Source of the DNA: Candidatus Gastranaerophilales bacterium
GTDB taxonomy: Bacteria; Cyanobacteriota; Vampirovibrionia; Gastranaerophilales; Gastranaerophilaceae
NCBI GenBank assembly: GCA_944325835.1
Contig: CALVBO010000002.1
Span: 62,001-126,000, forward strand
Direction: 5' to 3'
DNA: 64,000 nucleotides
The position numbers and the translations under genes are program-made. Within the stretch, counting starts at the first letter, position 1. Every line of letters starts with the position of its first letter. Below, piece by piece: positions 50,369 through 58,908 of this stretch. The notes under the pieces were generated by a model. The model ran no database searches. It saw only the letters and a list, made by a program, of their open reading frames with translations, and was not told the DNA's origin.

Positions 50369-52857
50369 TTCTTTAAATATTTACCGGTGACACTTTTCGG
50401 GCAGGCAGCAATTTCTTCCGGAGTTCCGGCCGCAACAATTTCGCCGCCGTCCTCTCCGCCGCCAGGACCCATATCTATAATGTAATCAGCATTTCTTATT
50501 ACATCCAGATCGTGTTCAATAACAATTACCGTGGCATTATTTTCAATAAGTTTTTGGAAAACTCCGAGCAGTGACCGTACATCCAGCGGATGAAGCCCTA
50601 TTGTCGGCTCATCAAAGACAAATACAGAATCTTCCTGTCTGCGCCCCATTTCTGATGCAAGCTTTAAACGCTGCGCCTCACCGCCGGACAAACTCGGAGT
50701 CGCCTCACCAAGCGTCAGATAGCCAAGTCCCAGATCTTTCAGAACCTGAAGCCGCTGACGGACAATATTCAAATCCTTACACGCCGCAAGCGCGTGGTTT
50801 ATATCCATTGCCATAATTTCCGGCAAAGAATAAGCCTCACCAGATTTAGAAATATATTTAATTTTTTCAGCCTCTCTGGAATAGCGCGCACCTCTGCAAT
50901 CAGGACAAGGAACATCCACATCCGGCAAAAACTGTACATCAAGGCTTATGCTTCCGGTTCCGTCGCAGGTCGGACAGCGCAAGGTGCCGGTATTATAAGA
51001 GAAATCTCCTGCTTTATAACCAAGCTCCTTAGCTGCGGAAGTTTTGGCAAAAACTTTTCTTAATTCATCGTGGACATTTGCATAAGTTGCAACTGTTGAA
51101 CGTACGTTTATTCCGATTGGCGTTGCGTCAATCAGTTTAACATGTTTAATTCCTTCTGCACAAACATTTTTGACATGTTGGGGCAGCTCTTTTCCGGCAA
51201 TATGATTTTCTAAAGCGGGGATAAGGCTTTCCAGAACCAGTGTTGTCTTGCCGGAGCCGGAAACGCCTGTAATTACCGTAAGTTTGCCTTTCGGAATCCG
51301 AACCTCAAGAGGTTTAACCGTGTGAATGGATGAAGTCGAAAGGGTTATTTCGCCGCTGCTAAAAATTTCCGAACATTCCGGACGAATGCGCGCATTATCC
51401 TTTCCTGCCAGAAACGGCCCTATTTTTGAAACCGGATTTTTTATAATTTCAGGGATAGTACCTTCTGTGAGAACCTCGCCGCCGTCAGCGCCTGATTCCG
51501 GCCCCATTTCGATAATCCAGTCAGATTCGGATAAAATCTGCGTATCGTGATCAACCAGTATAACAGAGTTGCCGTCTGAAATAAGGTCGTGCATTACTGC
51601 ATTCAAACCTTTAATATTTGCCGGATGTAAGCCTATAGAAGGCTCATCCAACACATAAAGCACACCGGTTGTTCTGTTTCTGACGGAACGTGCAAGCTGC
51701 ATACGCTGTCTTTCGCCTGTTGAAAGAGTTGATGCCGCACGATCAAGAGAAAGATAACCCAGCCCTAAATCCATAAGACGTTTTGCCGTTGCCTGAAAAG
51801 CTTCACAAATAGATTCTGCCATAGGGCGCATTTCTTCAGGTAACGACGCCGGCACCCCGTCCACCCATTTTATGAGTTCAGAAAGCGTCATCTGACATGC
51901 AATATCCAGCGAAATTCCACGCAGTTTCGGTGCACGGGCAGCTTCTGACAAACGCGTACCGTGGCATTCAGGACAAACATCCTCTTTCAAAAATTTTTCA
52001 ACCCGCTTCATGCCGGTTTCGTCTTTAACTTTTTTCAAAGCGTTTTCGACTGTATAAACCGCGTTAAAGTACGTAAAATCAATTTCACCCGCCTGATTAG
52101 AATTTTTTGCCTTATAGAAAATATGTTTTTTCTCGGCAGGCCCGTGGAAAACTATATCCCGTTCTTCTTTCGTAAGTTCGCGGAACGGAACATCAGTCCT
52201 CACACCCATTGCGCGGCAAACATCCGTCATCAAAGACCACATAAGAGAATTCCACGGCAAAACAGCGCCTTCGTCAATCGTTAAAGATTCATCAGGCACA
52301 AGCGTTGATTCATCAACTGTTCTGACGGTTCCGACCCCGCCGCAGCGCTGACAGGCTCCCTGACTATTAAACGCCAGCTCTTCCGCCCCCGGGGCATAAA
52401 AATGCGCACCGCAAACCGGACAAACAAGCTCCTTCCCTGCTGCAACAAGCAGCGTCGGCTCCAGATAGTGCCCGTTCGGACAGCGATGATTTGCAAGACG
52501 GGAATACATCAGCCTTAAACTGTTTAATAATTCAGTTCCGGTTCCAAAGGTGCTGCGAATCCCCGGAACCCCCGGCCGCTGGTGAAGCGCAAGCGCTGCC
52601 GGCACATATAAAATCTCGTCAACCTGCGCCTTTGCAGCCTGCGTCATTCTGCGCCTTGTGTATGTCGAAAGCGCCTCAAGATATCGCCTTGAGCCTTCCG
52701 CATACAAAACGCCCAGCGCAAGCGAAGATTTTCCTGATCCCGAAACGCCCGCAATACCAACAATTTTATTGAGCGGAATGTCAATATCTATATTTTTTAA
52801 ATTGTGAACTCTTGCCCCGCGAACAAGTATTTTATCAGGTTTCTTTTCGTTTTGCAT
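50365..52857 (-). CDS. UvrA-like ABC ATPase lacking the UvrB-binding domain (UvrA2 type)
   Basis: An 830-residue paralogue of excinuclease subunit UvrA. Two ABC modules are present: Walker A GVSGSGKSSL and GVSGSGKTTL; signatures LSTGERQRMQLA and LSGGEAQRLKLA; Walker B YVLDEPSIGLHP and FVFDEPTIGLHP. Zinc-type Cys pairs include CPVCGAHF, CQRCGGVG, CPECHGTR, CPTCDGTG and CPDCRGAR. It is about 110 residues shorter than canonical UvrA, and the region after RSTFGTGTELLNSLRLMYSRL passes directly to zinc ribbons, so the UvrB-binding insertion is missing. Such class II proteins are associated with drug or DNA-damage tolerance in other bacteria. It overlaps the giant gene by 4 bp tail to tail. Start ATG 52857 is preferred over 52866, with moderate certainty. 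Confidence 0.9.
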   Translation of the reverse strand: MQNEKKPDKILVRGARVHNLKNIDIDIPLNKIVGIAGVSGSGKSSLALGVLYAEGSRRYLEALSTYTRRRMTQAAKAQVDEILYVPAALALHQRPGVPGIRSTFGTGTELLNSLRLMYSRLANHRCPNGHYLEPTLLVAAGKELVCPVCGAHFYAPGAEELAFNSQGACQRCGGVGTVRTVDESTLVPDESLTIDEGAVLPWNSLMWSLMTDVCRAMGVRTDVPFRELTKEERDIVFHGPAEKKHIFYKAKNSNQAGEIDFTYFNAVYTVENALKKVKDETGMKRVEKFLKEDVCPECHGTRLSEAARAPKLRGISLDIACQMTLSELIKWVDGVPASLPEEMRPMAESICEAFQATAKRLMDLGLGYLSLDRAASTLSTGERQRMQLARSVRNRTTGVLYVLDEPSIGLHPANIKGLNAVMHDLISDGNSVILVDHDTQILSESDWIIEMGPESGADGGEVLTEGTIPEIIKNPVSKIGPFLAGKDNARIRPECSEIFSSGEITLSTSSIHTVKPLEVRIPKGKLTVITGVSGSGKTTLVLESLIPALENHIAGKELPQHVKNVCAEGIKHVKLIDATPIGINVRSTVATYANVHDELRKVFAKTSAAKELGYKAGDFSYNTGTLRCPTCDGTGSISLDVQFLPDVDVPCPDCRGARYSREAEKIKYISKSGEAYSLPEIMAMDINHALAACKDLNIVRQRLQVLKDLGLGYLTLGEATPSLSGGEAQRLKLASEMGRRQEDSVFVFDEPTIGLHPLDVRSLLGVFQKLIENNATVIVIEHDLDVIRNADYIIDMGPGGGEDGGEIVAAGTPEEIAACPKSVTGKYLKN

Positions 52858-52881
52858 TTTACACATCCGTTTTCATAATAA

Positions 52882-53098
52882 AGCAGTACTCCGCCACTTC
52901 CGCCCCGCTGAACCGCGGGTCGCGCGTGGCTACGCTGTCTACCTCTCGCAAAACAATTCACTGGATTGTTTTGCTCGGCAGAGTGCCACTCAAAAGGCTC
53001 GGCCACTGAGCGGCTCCCCTTATTTGGTTTATACGCTCACGGTAATAATTGATACAAGTATAGCTCCGGCTCAGCCGGGCGCGAGCCTTTCTCGGACA
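52882..53098 (+). repeat. modular intergenic repeat, copy A
   Basis: A 217-bp GC-richer stretch starting AGCAGTACTCCGCC and ending GCGAGCCTTTCTCGGACA. It is built of small palindromes, including a perfect 10-bp hairpin (GCAAAACAAT, 52948-52957, with ATTGTTTTGC, 52965-52974), GCCACTGAGCGGC and CCGGCTCAGCCGG. Copies C and D share its start and end, copies B and E only the end. No gene is seen in it; it fills most of the 320 bp between uvrA-like and the 53178 gene. Confidence 0.8.
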
Positions 53099-53177
53099 TC
53101 TATAGCTTAACAAAAATTCATTAAAATGGCAAAAAAATTTTTCAGCAGTTTTAAAGCACGTAAAAAGGGGTAATCTT

Positions 53178-53699
53178 ATGGCAAGTTATGACGCTCAAAT
53201 GAATCCAGCGTACTATCCGGCATCTCCGCGCAGTTCTGCAAAAAAAGCAATCGGTATGACAATGATTGGCGGGCTGATTGGTATGAACGCTTACTATTTG
53301 CCTGTTAAAAAAGATGTTTTTGTCCAAAAAGCTTTTGACATTACAAAAGAAGAGGCCACAGAGCAAATTAATACCCTGAAAACTATTGCGGAAGAAGTTG
53401 AAAAGAAAAAAGTTTCCACGACAAGTAAAATGATTTTAACGGATATGGGGCTTGCAGAAGATGTTACAGCAATTTCAAACAAATGCACTGCGTTAGAGAA
53501 AAAGGTTACCGATCCTGATAAAGTTAAAACATTAAAAGACAGTTTCAGCACAAACTTTGAAAATTACAAGAAGAATTGTGCGCTTATGGATAACAATTGC
53601 GCAGAAGCTTTCCGTGCTATAAAAAAGAGTAAATTTCGCTGGGGTATGGGAATAGGCGCCGCAATCGGGCTTGCGTTATCCTTAATGTCTGACAGATAA
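53178..53699 (+). CDS. uncharacterised protein with two hydrophobic segments, 173 residues
   Basis: AAAGGGG lies about 9 nt before the ATG. The protein starts with a short Pro/Tyr-rich region (NPAYYPASPRSSAKK), a hydrophobic segment (IGMTMIGGLIGMNAYYL, about 25-41), a helical coiled-coil-like middle (ATEQINTLKTIAEEVEKKKV, CTALEKKVTDPDKVKTLKDS) and a C-terminal hydrophobic segment (WGMGIGAAIGLALSLM). Two anchors around a helical periplasmic or cytosolic loop are likely. No family is recognised. It sits between repeat copies A and B, next to a VWA gene. Confidence 0.65.
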   Translation: MASYDAQMNPAYYPASPRSSAKKAIGMTMIGGLIGMNAYYLPVKKDVFVQKAFDITKEEATEQINTLKTIAEEVEKKKVSTTSKMILTDMGLAEDVTAISNKCTALEKKVTDPDKVKTLKDSFSTNFENYKKNCALMDNNCAEAFRAIKKSKFRWGMGIGAAIGLALSLMSDR

Positions 53700-53710
53700 A
53701 ACAACTTGCT

Positions 53711-53743
53711 GCGGCTCAGCCGGGCGCGAGTCTTTCTCGGACA
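53711..53743 (+). repeat. modular repeat, short copy B
   Basis: GCGGCTCAGCCGGGC followed by GCGAGTCTTTCTCGGACA, matching the 3' end of copy A with one C-to-T change. It is directly followed by the extended -10 of the VWA gene. Confidence 0.75.
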
Positions 53744-53747
53744 TTTA

Positions 53748-53756
53748 TGCTATAAT
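53748..53756 (+). promoter_or_regulatory. extended -10 promoter, leaderless VWA gene
   Basis: TGCTATAAT with the -10 hexamer ending 6 nt before ATG 53763. No ribosome site. The -35 region would fall inside the end of repeat copy B. Confidence 0.6.
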
Positions 53757-53762
53757 ACTTCT

Positions 53763-54683
53763 ATGAAAAAAACTTTGATTGTTTTACTATCTTTATCAAT
53801 TGTGTCAGCAGGTGCTTTTGCCGCCAAATACAAGGTTAATACCGGCGGGAAAGTCATTTCGCCAAACGGAAGTGTACAGACAAATTCTAAAATAATCTCA
53901 CCGCAGCCGGCATACAATAATGTTTATAATAATTACTATTCGCAGAATTATGTTTCTAATCGGCAGGTTCTGGCAAAACCCGTCGGAACAATTGATATTG
54001 TTATGGACTATTCAGGCAGCATGGCTTACTGGATTGAAGCAGCAAAAAATTCTATGGCTGCAATTATTGCACAACTGCCGGTTTCAACAAAAATCGGTTT
54101 TCGGGTTTTCGGCCACGACAGCGGCAACAACCCTTACAGCCCTATTTTAAACAAGGTCAAAAGCGTCACAAAAAATAAAAACGGAAAGTACAAAGTCAAA
54201 ACCCAAACAGCCTCGTATTTAGGTTCAATTTCGGGTTCGTGTTCCGCGACCACGCAGGTTGCACCGGTTGCGCAGCACAGCGCCTCCGCGCTTATTAACG
54301 GAATGAACTCTGTTCAAATCGGCGGTTCCACGCCGCTTACTCTCGCGCTTGAGCAGGCGGTCACGTCTGATTTCGGTACAATGTCAAAAACACAGCCTAA
54401 AAAGATTATCCTTATAACCGACGGCGGTGAAAACTGCGGCGGGGATCCGTGTGCGTTTGCAAACGCTCTAGTTGCACAACGCAAAGATGTAACTATTGAC
54501 GTTGTTCTTGTTTCTTCAAATTCTAAAGAGCTTGTCTGCCTTGCAAAAACTACAGGCGGCAAATTTTACAACACGGATGATGTATACAGCTTTACAAACG
54601 TTTTGATTGAATCGATGCAGGACACACCGGCCGCAACGCCAGAAACAGAACCGACTCAACATTATGAATTTATAGGCAACTAA
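53763..54683 (+). CDS. exported von Willebrand factor A (VWA) protein
   Basis: A 306-residue protein with a signal peptide (MKKTLIVLLSLSIVSAGAFA), a Tyr/Asn-rich stretch (about 45-75) and a VWA domain (about 78-290). The metal-ion site is complete: DYSGSM (D-x-S-G-S), Thr in GGSTPLTLAL and Asp in LITDGGENCGGD. The order and the ENCGGD/C-rich loop resemble VWA proteins with paired Cys. VWA domains bind partner proteins through a divalent metal. It ends 10 bp before repeat copy C. A second VWA protein is encoded at 58227-58895 in the nearby opposing operon, so they may work together. Confidence 0.88.
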   Translation: MKKTLIVLLSLSIVSAGAFAAKYKVNTGGKVISPNGSVQTNSKIISPQPAYNNVYNNYYSQNYVSNRQVLAKPVGTIDIVMDYSGSMAYWIEAAKNSMAAIIAQLPVSTKIGFRVFGHDSGNNPYSPILNKVKSVTKNKNGKYKVKTQTASYLGSISGSCSATTQVAPVAQHSASALINGMNSVQIGGSTPLTLALEQAVTSDFGTMSKTQPKKIILITDGGENCGGDPCAFANALVAQRKDVTIDVVLVSSNSKELVCLAKTTGGKFYNTDDVYSFTNVLIESMQDTPAATPETEPTQHYEFIGN

Positions 54684-54692
54684 GCCGAATAA

Positions 54693-54805
54693 AGCAGTTC
54701 TCCGCCGCACCGCCTCGCTGAACCGCGAGCCGTTAGCGGCTGCGCTGTCTAATACGCCACTCAAAAGACTCGCTCACGTTCCTTATCGCGAGTCTTTCTC
54801 GGACA
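54693..54805 (+). repeat. modular intergenic repeat, copy C
   Basis: A 113-bp copy starting AGCAGTTCTCCGCCGCACCG and ending GCGAGTCTTTCTCGGACA. It contains CTGTCTAATACGCCACTCAA and CGAGCCGTTAGCGGC palindromes. It lies between the convergent VWA gene and the TonB-like operon end. Confidence 0.8.
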
Positions 54806-54841
54806 ATTTACGGCTTACCGGCAAGAATGCCTTGAACAGCG

Positions 54842-55780
54842 TTATTTCAAATCGACTTCAAACTGGCCGCCGTACATTCTGACAGAAAGCGTCAGCGTTT
54901 CATTTTTGTAACCGGCCGGCGGAGCTTTAAAGGTCGGATTTTGCATCATCGCCGCATAAACCGCATCATTTAAGCTGTCATTATCAGATTGTTGAGAAAA
55001 CGCACGGTTAACGAGGTTTCCGGAACTATCAAGTTTAAACGTAATTGCACACCTGCCGTCCCCTATAACCGCCGCGAAATTAATATTCCCGCCGATTTTA
55101 TTTCTAAGCGCAACTTTATAAGCAGCGAGTTCACGTTTTTGTGCGGCATAATCTACTTTTGGCGGTTCTGCTTTAGGCGCCGGTTTTGCCTCAACGGTTT
55201 TTACCGGTTCAACCTTTTTGATAGGTTGCGGAGAGGAGGTTAATCGTTTGATTATAGCCTGTTTTTGCGCATCCGTCATAGAAGGCTTTGTCGTTTCTGG
55301 CCGGCTTGAAACCGTTTTTACCGGCTGTGCAGGTTTTACTGAGGTTTGCTTAGCAGGCGTTTTTTTATCTTTTTTAGGAATTGTTATTATTTTTTTTACT
55401 TCCTCCACTGCGGACTGAACAATTTCCGGAACTGGGGGCTGTGCGGGTTTTACGGAAGTTTCTTTCCATAGTTCATCAATTGAGGGAATTTCTACAGAAG
55501 GTTTTGGCTTATTAACAGGTACAGCTTCCGGCTTTTCACCGCTTTCGCGGCCTATGAAAATCCACGACAAAACAGACAGCACAATACAGATTAAAAATAT
55601 CAACAGAGAAGGTAAATCTACTGTTTGCCTTGCAGTTTTTGGCGGACGGGGGGTATACGGCGCAGCAGGAACGGGTTCCGGAGATTTTGCCGGAAGGATT
55701 TCTTCAAACACATTGTTTCCGCAATCGCAATATTCGGGTTTTATTTCAAATTCTTGTCCGCAATCGGTACATCTATACAT
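54842..55780 (-). CDS. zinc-ribbon, membrane-anchored TonB/TolA-C-like protein
   Basis: A 312-residue protein. The N-terminus MYRCTDCGQEFEIKPEYCDCG is a four-Cys zinc ribbon in the cytoplasm. A membrane span follows (about 56-76, LPSLLIFLICIVLSVLSWIF), then a long Pro/Lys/Val linker (about 80-210, with VKPAQPVKT repeats) as in TonB and TolA, and a C-terminal domain (about 215-312) with YKVALRNKIGGNINFAAVIG, CAITFKLDSSGNLVNRAFSQ, LNDAVYAAMMQNPTFKAPPA and LSVRMYGG, the TonB/TolA C-terminal fold. It could link a cytoplasmic or inner-membrane complex to the outer envelope. It is the last gene of the operon, 2 bp after the 276-residue protein. Confidence 0.8.
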   Translation of the reverse strand: MYRCTDCGQEFEIKPEYCDCGNNVFEEILPAKSPEPVPAAPYTPRPPKTARQTVDLPSLLIFLICIVLSVLSWIFIGRESGEKPEAVPVNKPKPSVEIPSIDELWKETSVKPAQPPVPEIVQSAVEEVKKIITIPKKDKKTPAKQTSVKPAQPVKTVSSRPETTKPSMTDAQKQAIIKRLTSSPQPIKKVEPVKTVEAKPAPKAEPPKVDYAAQKRELAAYKVALRNKIGGNINFAAVIGDGRCAITFKLDSSGNLVNRAFSQQSDNDSLNDAVYAAMMQNPTFKAPPAGYKNETLTLSVRMYGGQFEVDLK

Positions 55781-55782
55781 TT

Positions 55783-56613
55783 TTATTCCTTATCAATAAT
55801 AACTCTTTCAGCGTCTTTAAAGTCCTCAGGCGTGCTGAATTTGGCCGTTTGAGAGATTTTCCAGCCGCCCTCGACCGTTGTGCTAAATCTGTTTGAGCCT
55901 TCCGGAAAATTCAGGATATCACGCCCCTGATAACCTCTTATAACAGGTGCAATATATTGAATTGCATACGGTGTATAAGCAGGTGTCAGCGACCATGTTT
56001 TTACATTACTTATTTTACCATACCTGTCAACATCAAAGGAAAATTTAAAAATTGTACCTTCGGGCATTATCGGAAGTTTAACGTCAGACATAATTTTATT
56101 TTGCAGATTTGAACGCCATTTATTCCAGAGGATTACCTCCTGACGCGCTTTTTCTTCCTCTGTGACTGTTTTGGCGGCAGGCTTTGTTTCTTCTTTTTTT
56201 ACGGACTGCGGGGCGGTTTGAACTTTCTTTTCAACAACTTTTTGTTGAGCGCTTTCAGTCGTTGAAGTTTCTTTCAGCATACTCAAAAGCGGATTGACTG
56301 TCTGCTGTGAAGTCTGTATTTTTTGAACCGGCTGCGGTGAGTTTTTTACAACCTTTTTCTCAACCGGTTTTTGCGTGGTTTTCGGTACACTCTTCACAAC
56401 TTTTTGAACGGTTACTTTTTTTTCTTCCTTCTGCGGTTGATTAACCTGCGTCGGTAAATTTTTGACTACCTCAACTTTATCTGCCGGTTCTACAATAACA
56501 TAATCCGAATTATAGACGAAAAAGGTTTTGTGCATTTGGGGTTGTAATGCACAAATACCTATGGTTGTAAGCCCTAAAATTCCTGCTATTAAAGTAAACA
56601 ACAGTCTGTACAA
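55783..56613 (-). CDS. TonB/TolA-like protein with MHK N-terminal motif
   Basis: A 276-residue protein with an N-terminal anchor (residues 3-24), then LQPQMHKTFFVYNSDYVIVE, a long Lys/Val/Gln/Pro linker (about 45-175, VEKKVV-type repeats) and a C-terminal domain (about 180-250: WNKWRSNLQNKIMSDVKLPI, IFKFSFDVDRYGKISNVKTW) of the TonB/TolA-C kind. The segment after the anchor matches the 65-residue protein at 59940 (NPKMHKPFQLNIIEYIMKI), so the two share a module. Operon position between the FHA-like protein (6 bp) and the zinc-ribbon protein (2 bp) suggests one complex. Confidence 0.78.
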   Translation of the reverse strand: MYRLLFTLIAGILGLTTIGICALQPQMHKTFFVYNSDYVIVEPADKVEVVKNLPTQVNQPQKEEKKVTVQKVVKSVPKTTQKPVEKKVVKNSPQPVQKIQTSQQTVNPLLSMLKETSTTESAQQKVVEKKVQTAPQSVKKEETKPAAKTVTEEEKARQEVILWNKWRSNLQNKIMSDVKLPIMPEGTIFKFSFDVDRYGKISNVKTWSLTPAYTPYAIQYIAPVIRGYQGRDILNFPEGSNRFSTTVEGGWKISQTAKFSTPEDFKDAERVIIDKE

Positions 56614-56618
56614 TTTTA

Positions 56619-58217
56619 TTACTCTCTATCCATTTTTGAAATCAGTTCATCACACGCGTAAATATCAAATTTTGTCTGGCTCAGCATATACGTTTCCGCT
56701 ATCAAAAGTGCAGTCGGAACCATTGCGGCAACAGAGCTTAAAAACATTCCGCCTAAATCCCCACCCATTTCCTGCATAAAGTAGGAAATGTTCATTGAAA
56801 ATTCAATAAAAATAATGCACAGCCCGATTACAAAAGAGCGCATCATATCTGTATCAAGTTTTCTGACTCCTTGAAGCCCGTAGATTTCCACGCCGTGTTT
56901 AAAATAATTGCTGAAACCATCGTTTTTCAATACATTAGAGGCCTGAATTTTCTTGTTGCACAGGAAACCGTTTACAAAAGCAAAGAACGCAAAAATTATC
57001 ATAAACGTTGCAAGCACAAGGAAAACAGGCGAAAATCTCAAACCGGAAATTCTTACCCAGCCGGCAGCTTCCGGAAAGCACATCGCAAGAGTGTTTGAAA
57101 CACCGTACGCCAGAAACGGCGCGGTCAAAATACCCAGACAAATTTCGCCGACAGATTTTATTTGGAGCATAAAGAGTTTATCTTTAGCATTTCTTATTTT
57201 AGCAGGACTTAGGTTGTTGATAAATCTTTCAATCCATTGCTGGTATTCTTTCATAAGTATTTCAAAATCTTCTCTGTATTCATATTTGCTGAGTTCTTTT
57301 GAGAGTTCAACCTTGCTGCTTTTGAAATACCCGCAGGCAAAAGCCAGAGCCGCTGCGGTTGCGGTGAAAAACAACGACATAAAAATCGCAAAAAACATCA
57401 TTGAACCCGGTGCCATATAGTAAAGTAAATTTATAAGATAAATTGCGCAGTAGAAAAGCACGCCAAGAACAAGCATTACTTTTTCAGCAGCGGAATTTCC
57501 TGCGGAAAGTTCTTCGGATTTATTCTGAAAGAAAAGATAAACACCCTGTTTGAAGATTAAACCGGCTCCGTAAATAATCAGTGAATATAATAAAACAAGC
57601 TTCATATTAACAGGCATTTGAATAATACTTCCGGCTTCTTTCAACGGAAGTCCGGTCAGGTAATTTGCGACACCGAAAGCAAGCACAAGTGACGCTGCGT
57701 AAAGTCCGAGATGAAGAAGAATTCCGGATTTTGAATTCATAGAAATCTTACTTTTCAAATCATTAATTTTAAACGCGACCTGTTTAACTATTGAAACACG
57801 TGCTTCTTCAAGTTCAGCTTTTCTTTTTTCAATTTTAAGCCTTGCCGATGCGTTAACCTCATCACCGTAAACCTCTTTGATATCCTGTTCGGTCAAATTT
57901 TCGTGTGCCACACGCGTATTCCCGACAGCGTCAAGGACTTTTATTCCGATAAATTCATCGCTGTCTTTTACCATAAGTTTGCACATCTTATCAATCTCAA
58001 GACGCTGCGGAAGCGGTTGACCTTTAAAAAGAAATTTTTGGCAGTTGAACGGGTTCAGAAGTGAATATTTGCCTGTTGTTTTGTTAAATTCAACAGTCAG
58101 CATATAGTCAAACCCGAAATTTATACGGAAATCCGCCCCTTCTTTTGAGGAAATATTTACCAGTTCTTTATCTGCAAAAGTTTTTTCGCCGTTTTTAGTA
58201 ATTATTGTAAAAGTCAT
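56619..58217 (-). CDS. FHA-like domain fused to polytopic membrane region
   Basis: A 532-residue protein. The first 100 residues (FTIITKNGEKTFADKELVNI, FGFDYMLTVEFNKTTGKYSL, NPFNCQKFLFKGQPLP, DKMCKLMVKDSDEFIGIKVL) look like an FHA or YscD-type beta sandwich facing the cytoplasm. A charged helical stretch (about 105-155) leads to several membrane spans: about 165-185, 205-225, 245-300 (two or three), 375-395, 400-425 and two more before residue 515. I do not recognise the membrane part; it is not clearly TolQ/ExbB. It is the central gene of the operon and the only polytopic one, so it may form the platform. Confidence 0.7.
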   Translation of the reverse strand: MTFTIITKNGEKTFADKELVNISSKEGADFRINFGFDYMLTVEFNKTTGKYSLLNPFNCQKFLFKGQPLPQRLEIDKMCKLMVKDSDEFIGIKVLDAVGNTRVAHENLTEQDIKEVYGDEVNASARLKIEKRKAELEEARVSIVKQVAFKINDLKSKISMNSKSGILLHLGLYAASLVLAFGVANYLTGLPLKEAGSIIQMPVNMKLVLLYSLIIYGAGLIFKQGVYLFFQNKSEELSAGNSAAEKVMLVLGVLFYCAIYLINLLYYMAPGSMMFFAIFMSLFFTATAAALAFACGYFKSSKVELSKELSKYEYREDFEILMKEYQQWIERFINNLSPAKIRNAKDKLFMLQIKSVGEICLGILTAPFLAYGVSNTLAMCFPEAAGWVRISGLRFSPVFLVLATFMIIFAFFAFVNGFLCNKKIQASNVLKNDGFSNYFKHGVEIYGLQGVRKLDTDMMRSFVIGLCIIFIEFSMNISYFMQEMGGDLGGMFLSSVAAMVPTALLIAETYMLSQTKFDIYACDELISKMDRE

Positions 58218-58226
58218 TTATTTCTC

Positions 58227-58895
58227 CTATCTTCCGATTGCCTCAAGCAGTTTGCGCTGGGATTTTGCCGCGGTCTGTTCATTAACCACGATTAATTTCT
58301 TTTCGCCAAGAACCGGCGTTAATTTAGTTTTTACCAGATCCAATTTTTCCGGATGCGCGTAAGCAAACATCATTGAAATTTCCGGAATATATTGCTTAAT
58401 ATTTTCAACGTTTTGCGGTAAGGTTTCCCAGTCAATTTGTTTTGAAACATCGCCTTCATTCTCAAGGTCGCCGATTACAACAATTGAGGGGATGTAACCT
58501 TCTTTTTTCATTATCAATGCGTGTTCAAAAGCTTTTTTCAAAGCTTCACCGTAAGCGGTGCCGTAGTCATTCGCATCAAACTTTGTAAACTCCTGCAAGG
58601 TGTCATTTATTGCAGACCCGTCAGTCGGGGCACCTTCATATATTAAATAAGATTTTTCGGAAACCCGCAGAATTTTGATTGCATCTTCCGGATCAAGAAT
58701 CGTGCACAATGAGCGCAGATATTTGATTTCCTCCTGAAGCATTGCCTGATTAGATGCTGAAGAATCTATTACAAAAATCACGGACGCCGGATGAAATTCA
58801 TCAACTTTTATATGTTTAAGCGCGGTGAAAAGAAGTTTCCCGACAACCGACAGTGCCAAAATTAAAAGTCCTACAATTATCAATCTTTTATTCAT
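58227..58895 (-). CDS. membrane-anchored VWA protein
   Basis: A 222-residue protein with an N-terminal signal anchor (MNKRLIIVGLLILALSVVGK) and a VWA domain with the metal-ion motif FVIDSSASN (D-x-S-x-S), a Thr candidate in DYGTAYGEALKK and Asp in VVIGDLENEGD. ATG 58895 follows AAGGAA. The metal site is less classical than that of the VWA protein at 53763. It lies between the exported 344-residue protein and the FHA-like protein, with short gaps (13 and 9 bp). Confidence 0.83.
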   Translation of the reverse strand: MNKRLIIVGLLILALSVVGKLLFTALKHIKVDEFHPASVIFVIDSSASNQAMLQEEIKYLRSLCTILDPEDAIKILRVSEKSYLIYEGAPTDGSAINDTLQEFTKFDANDYGTAYGEALKKAFEHALIMKKEGYIPSIVVIGDLENEGDVSKQIDWETLPQNVENIKQYIPEISMMFAYAHPEKLDLVKTKLTPVLGEKKLIVVNEQTAAKSQRKLLEAIGR

Positions 58896-58908
58896 AAAAT
58901 TTCCTTTT

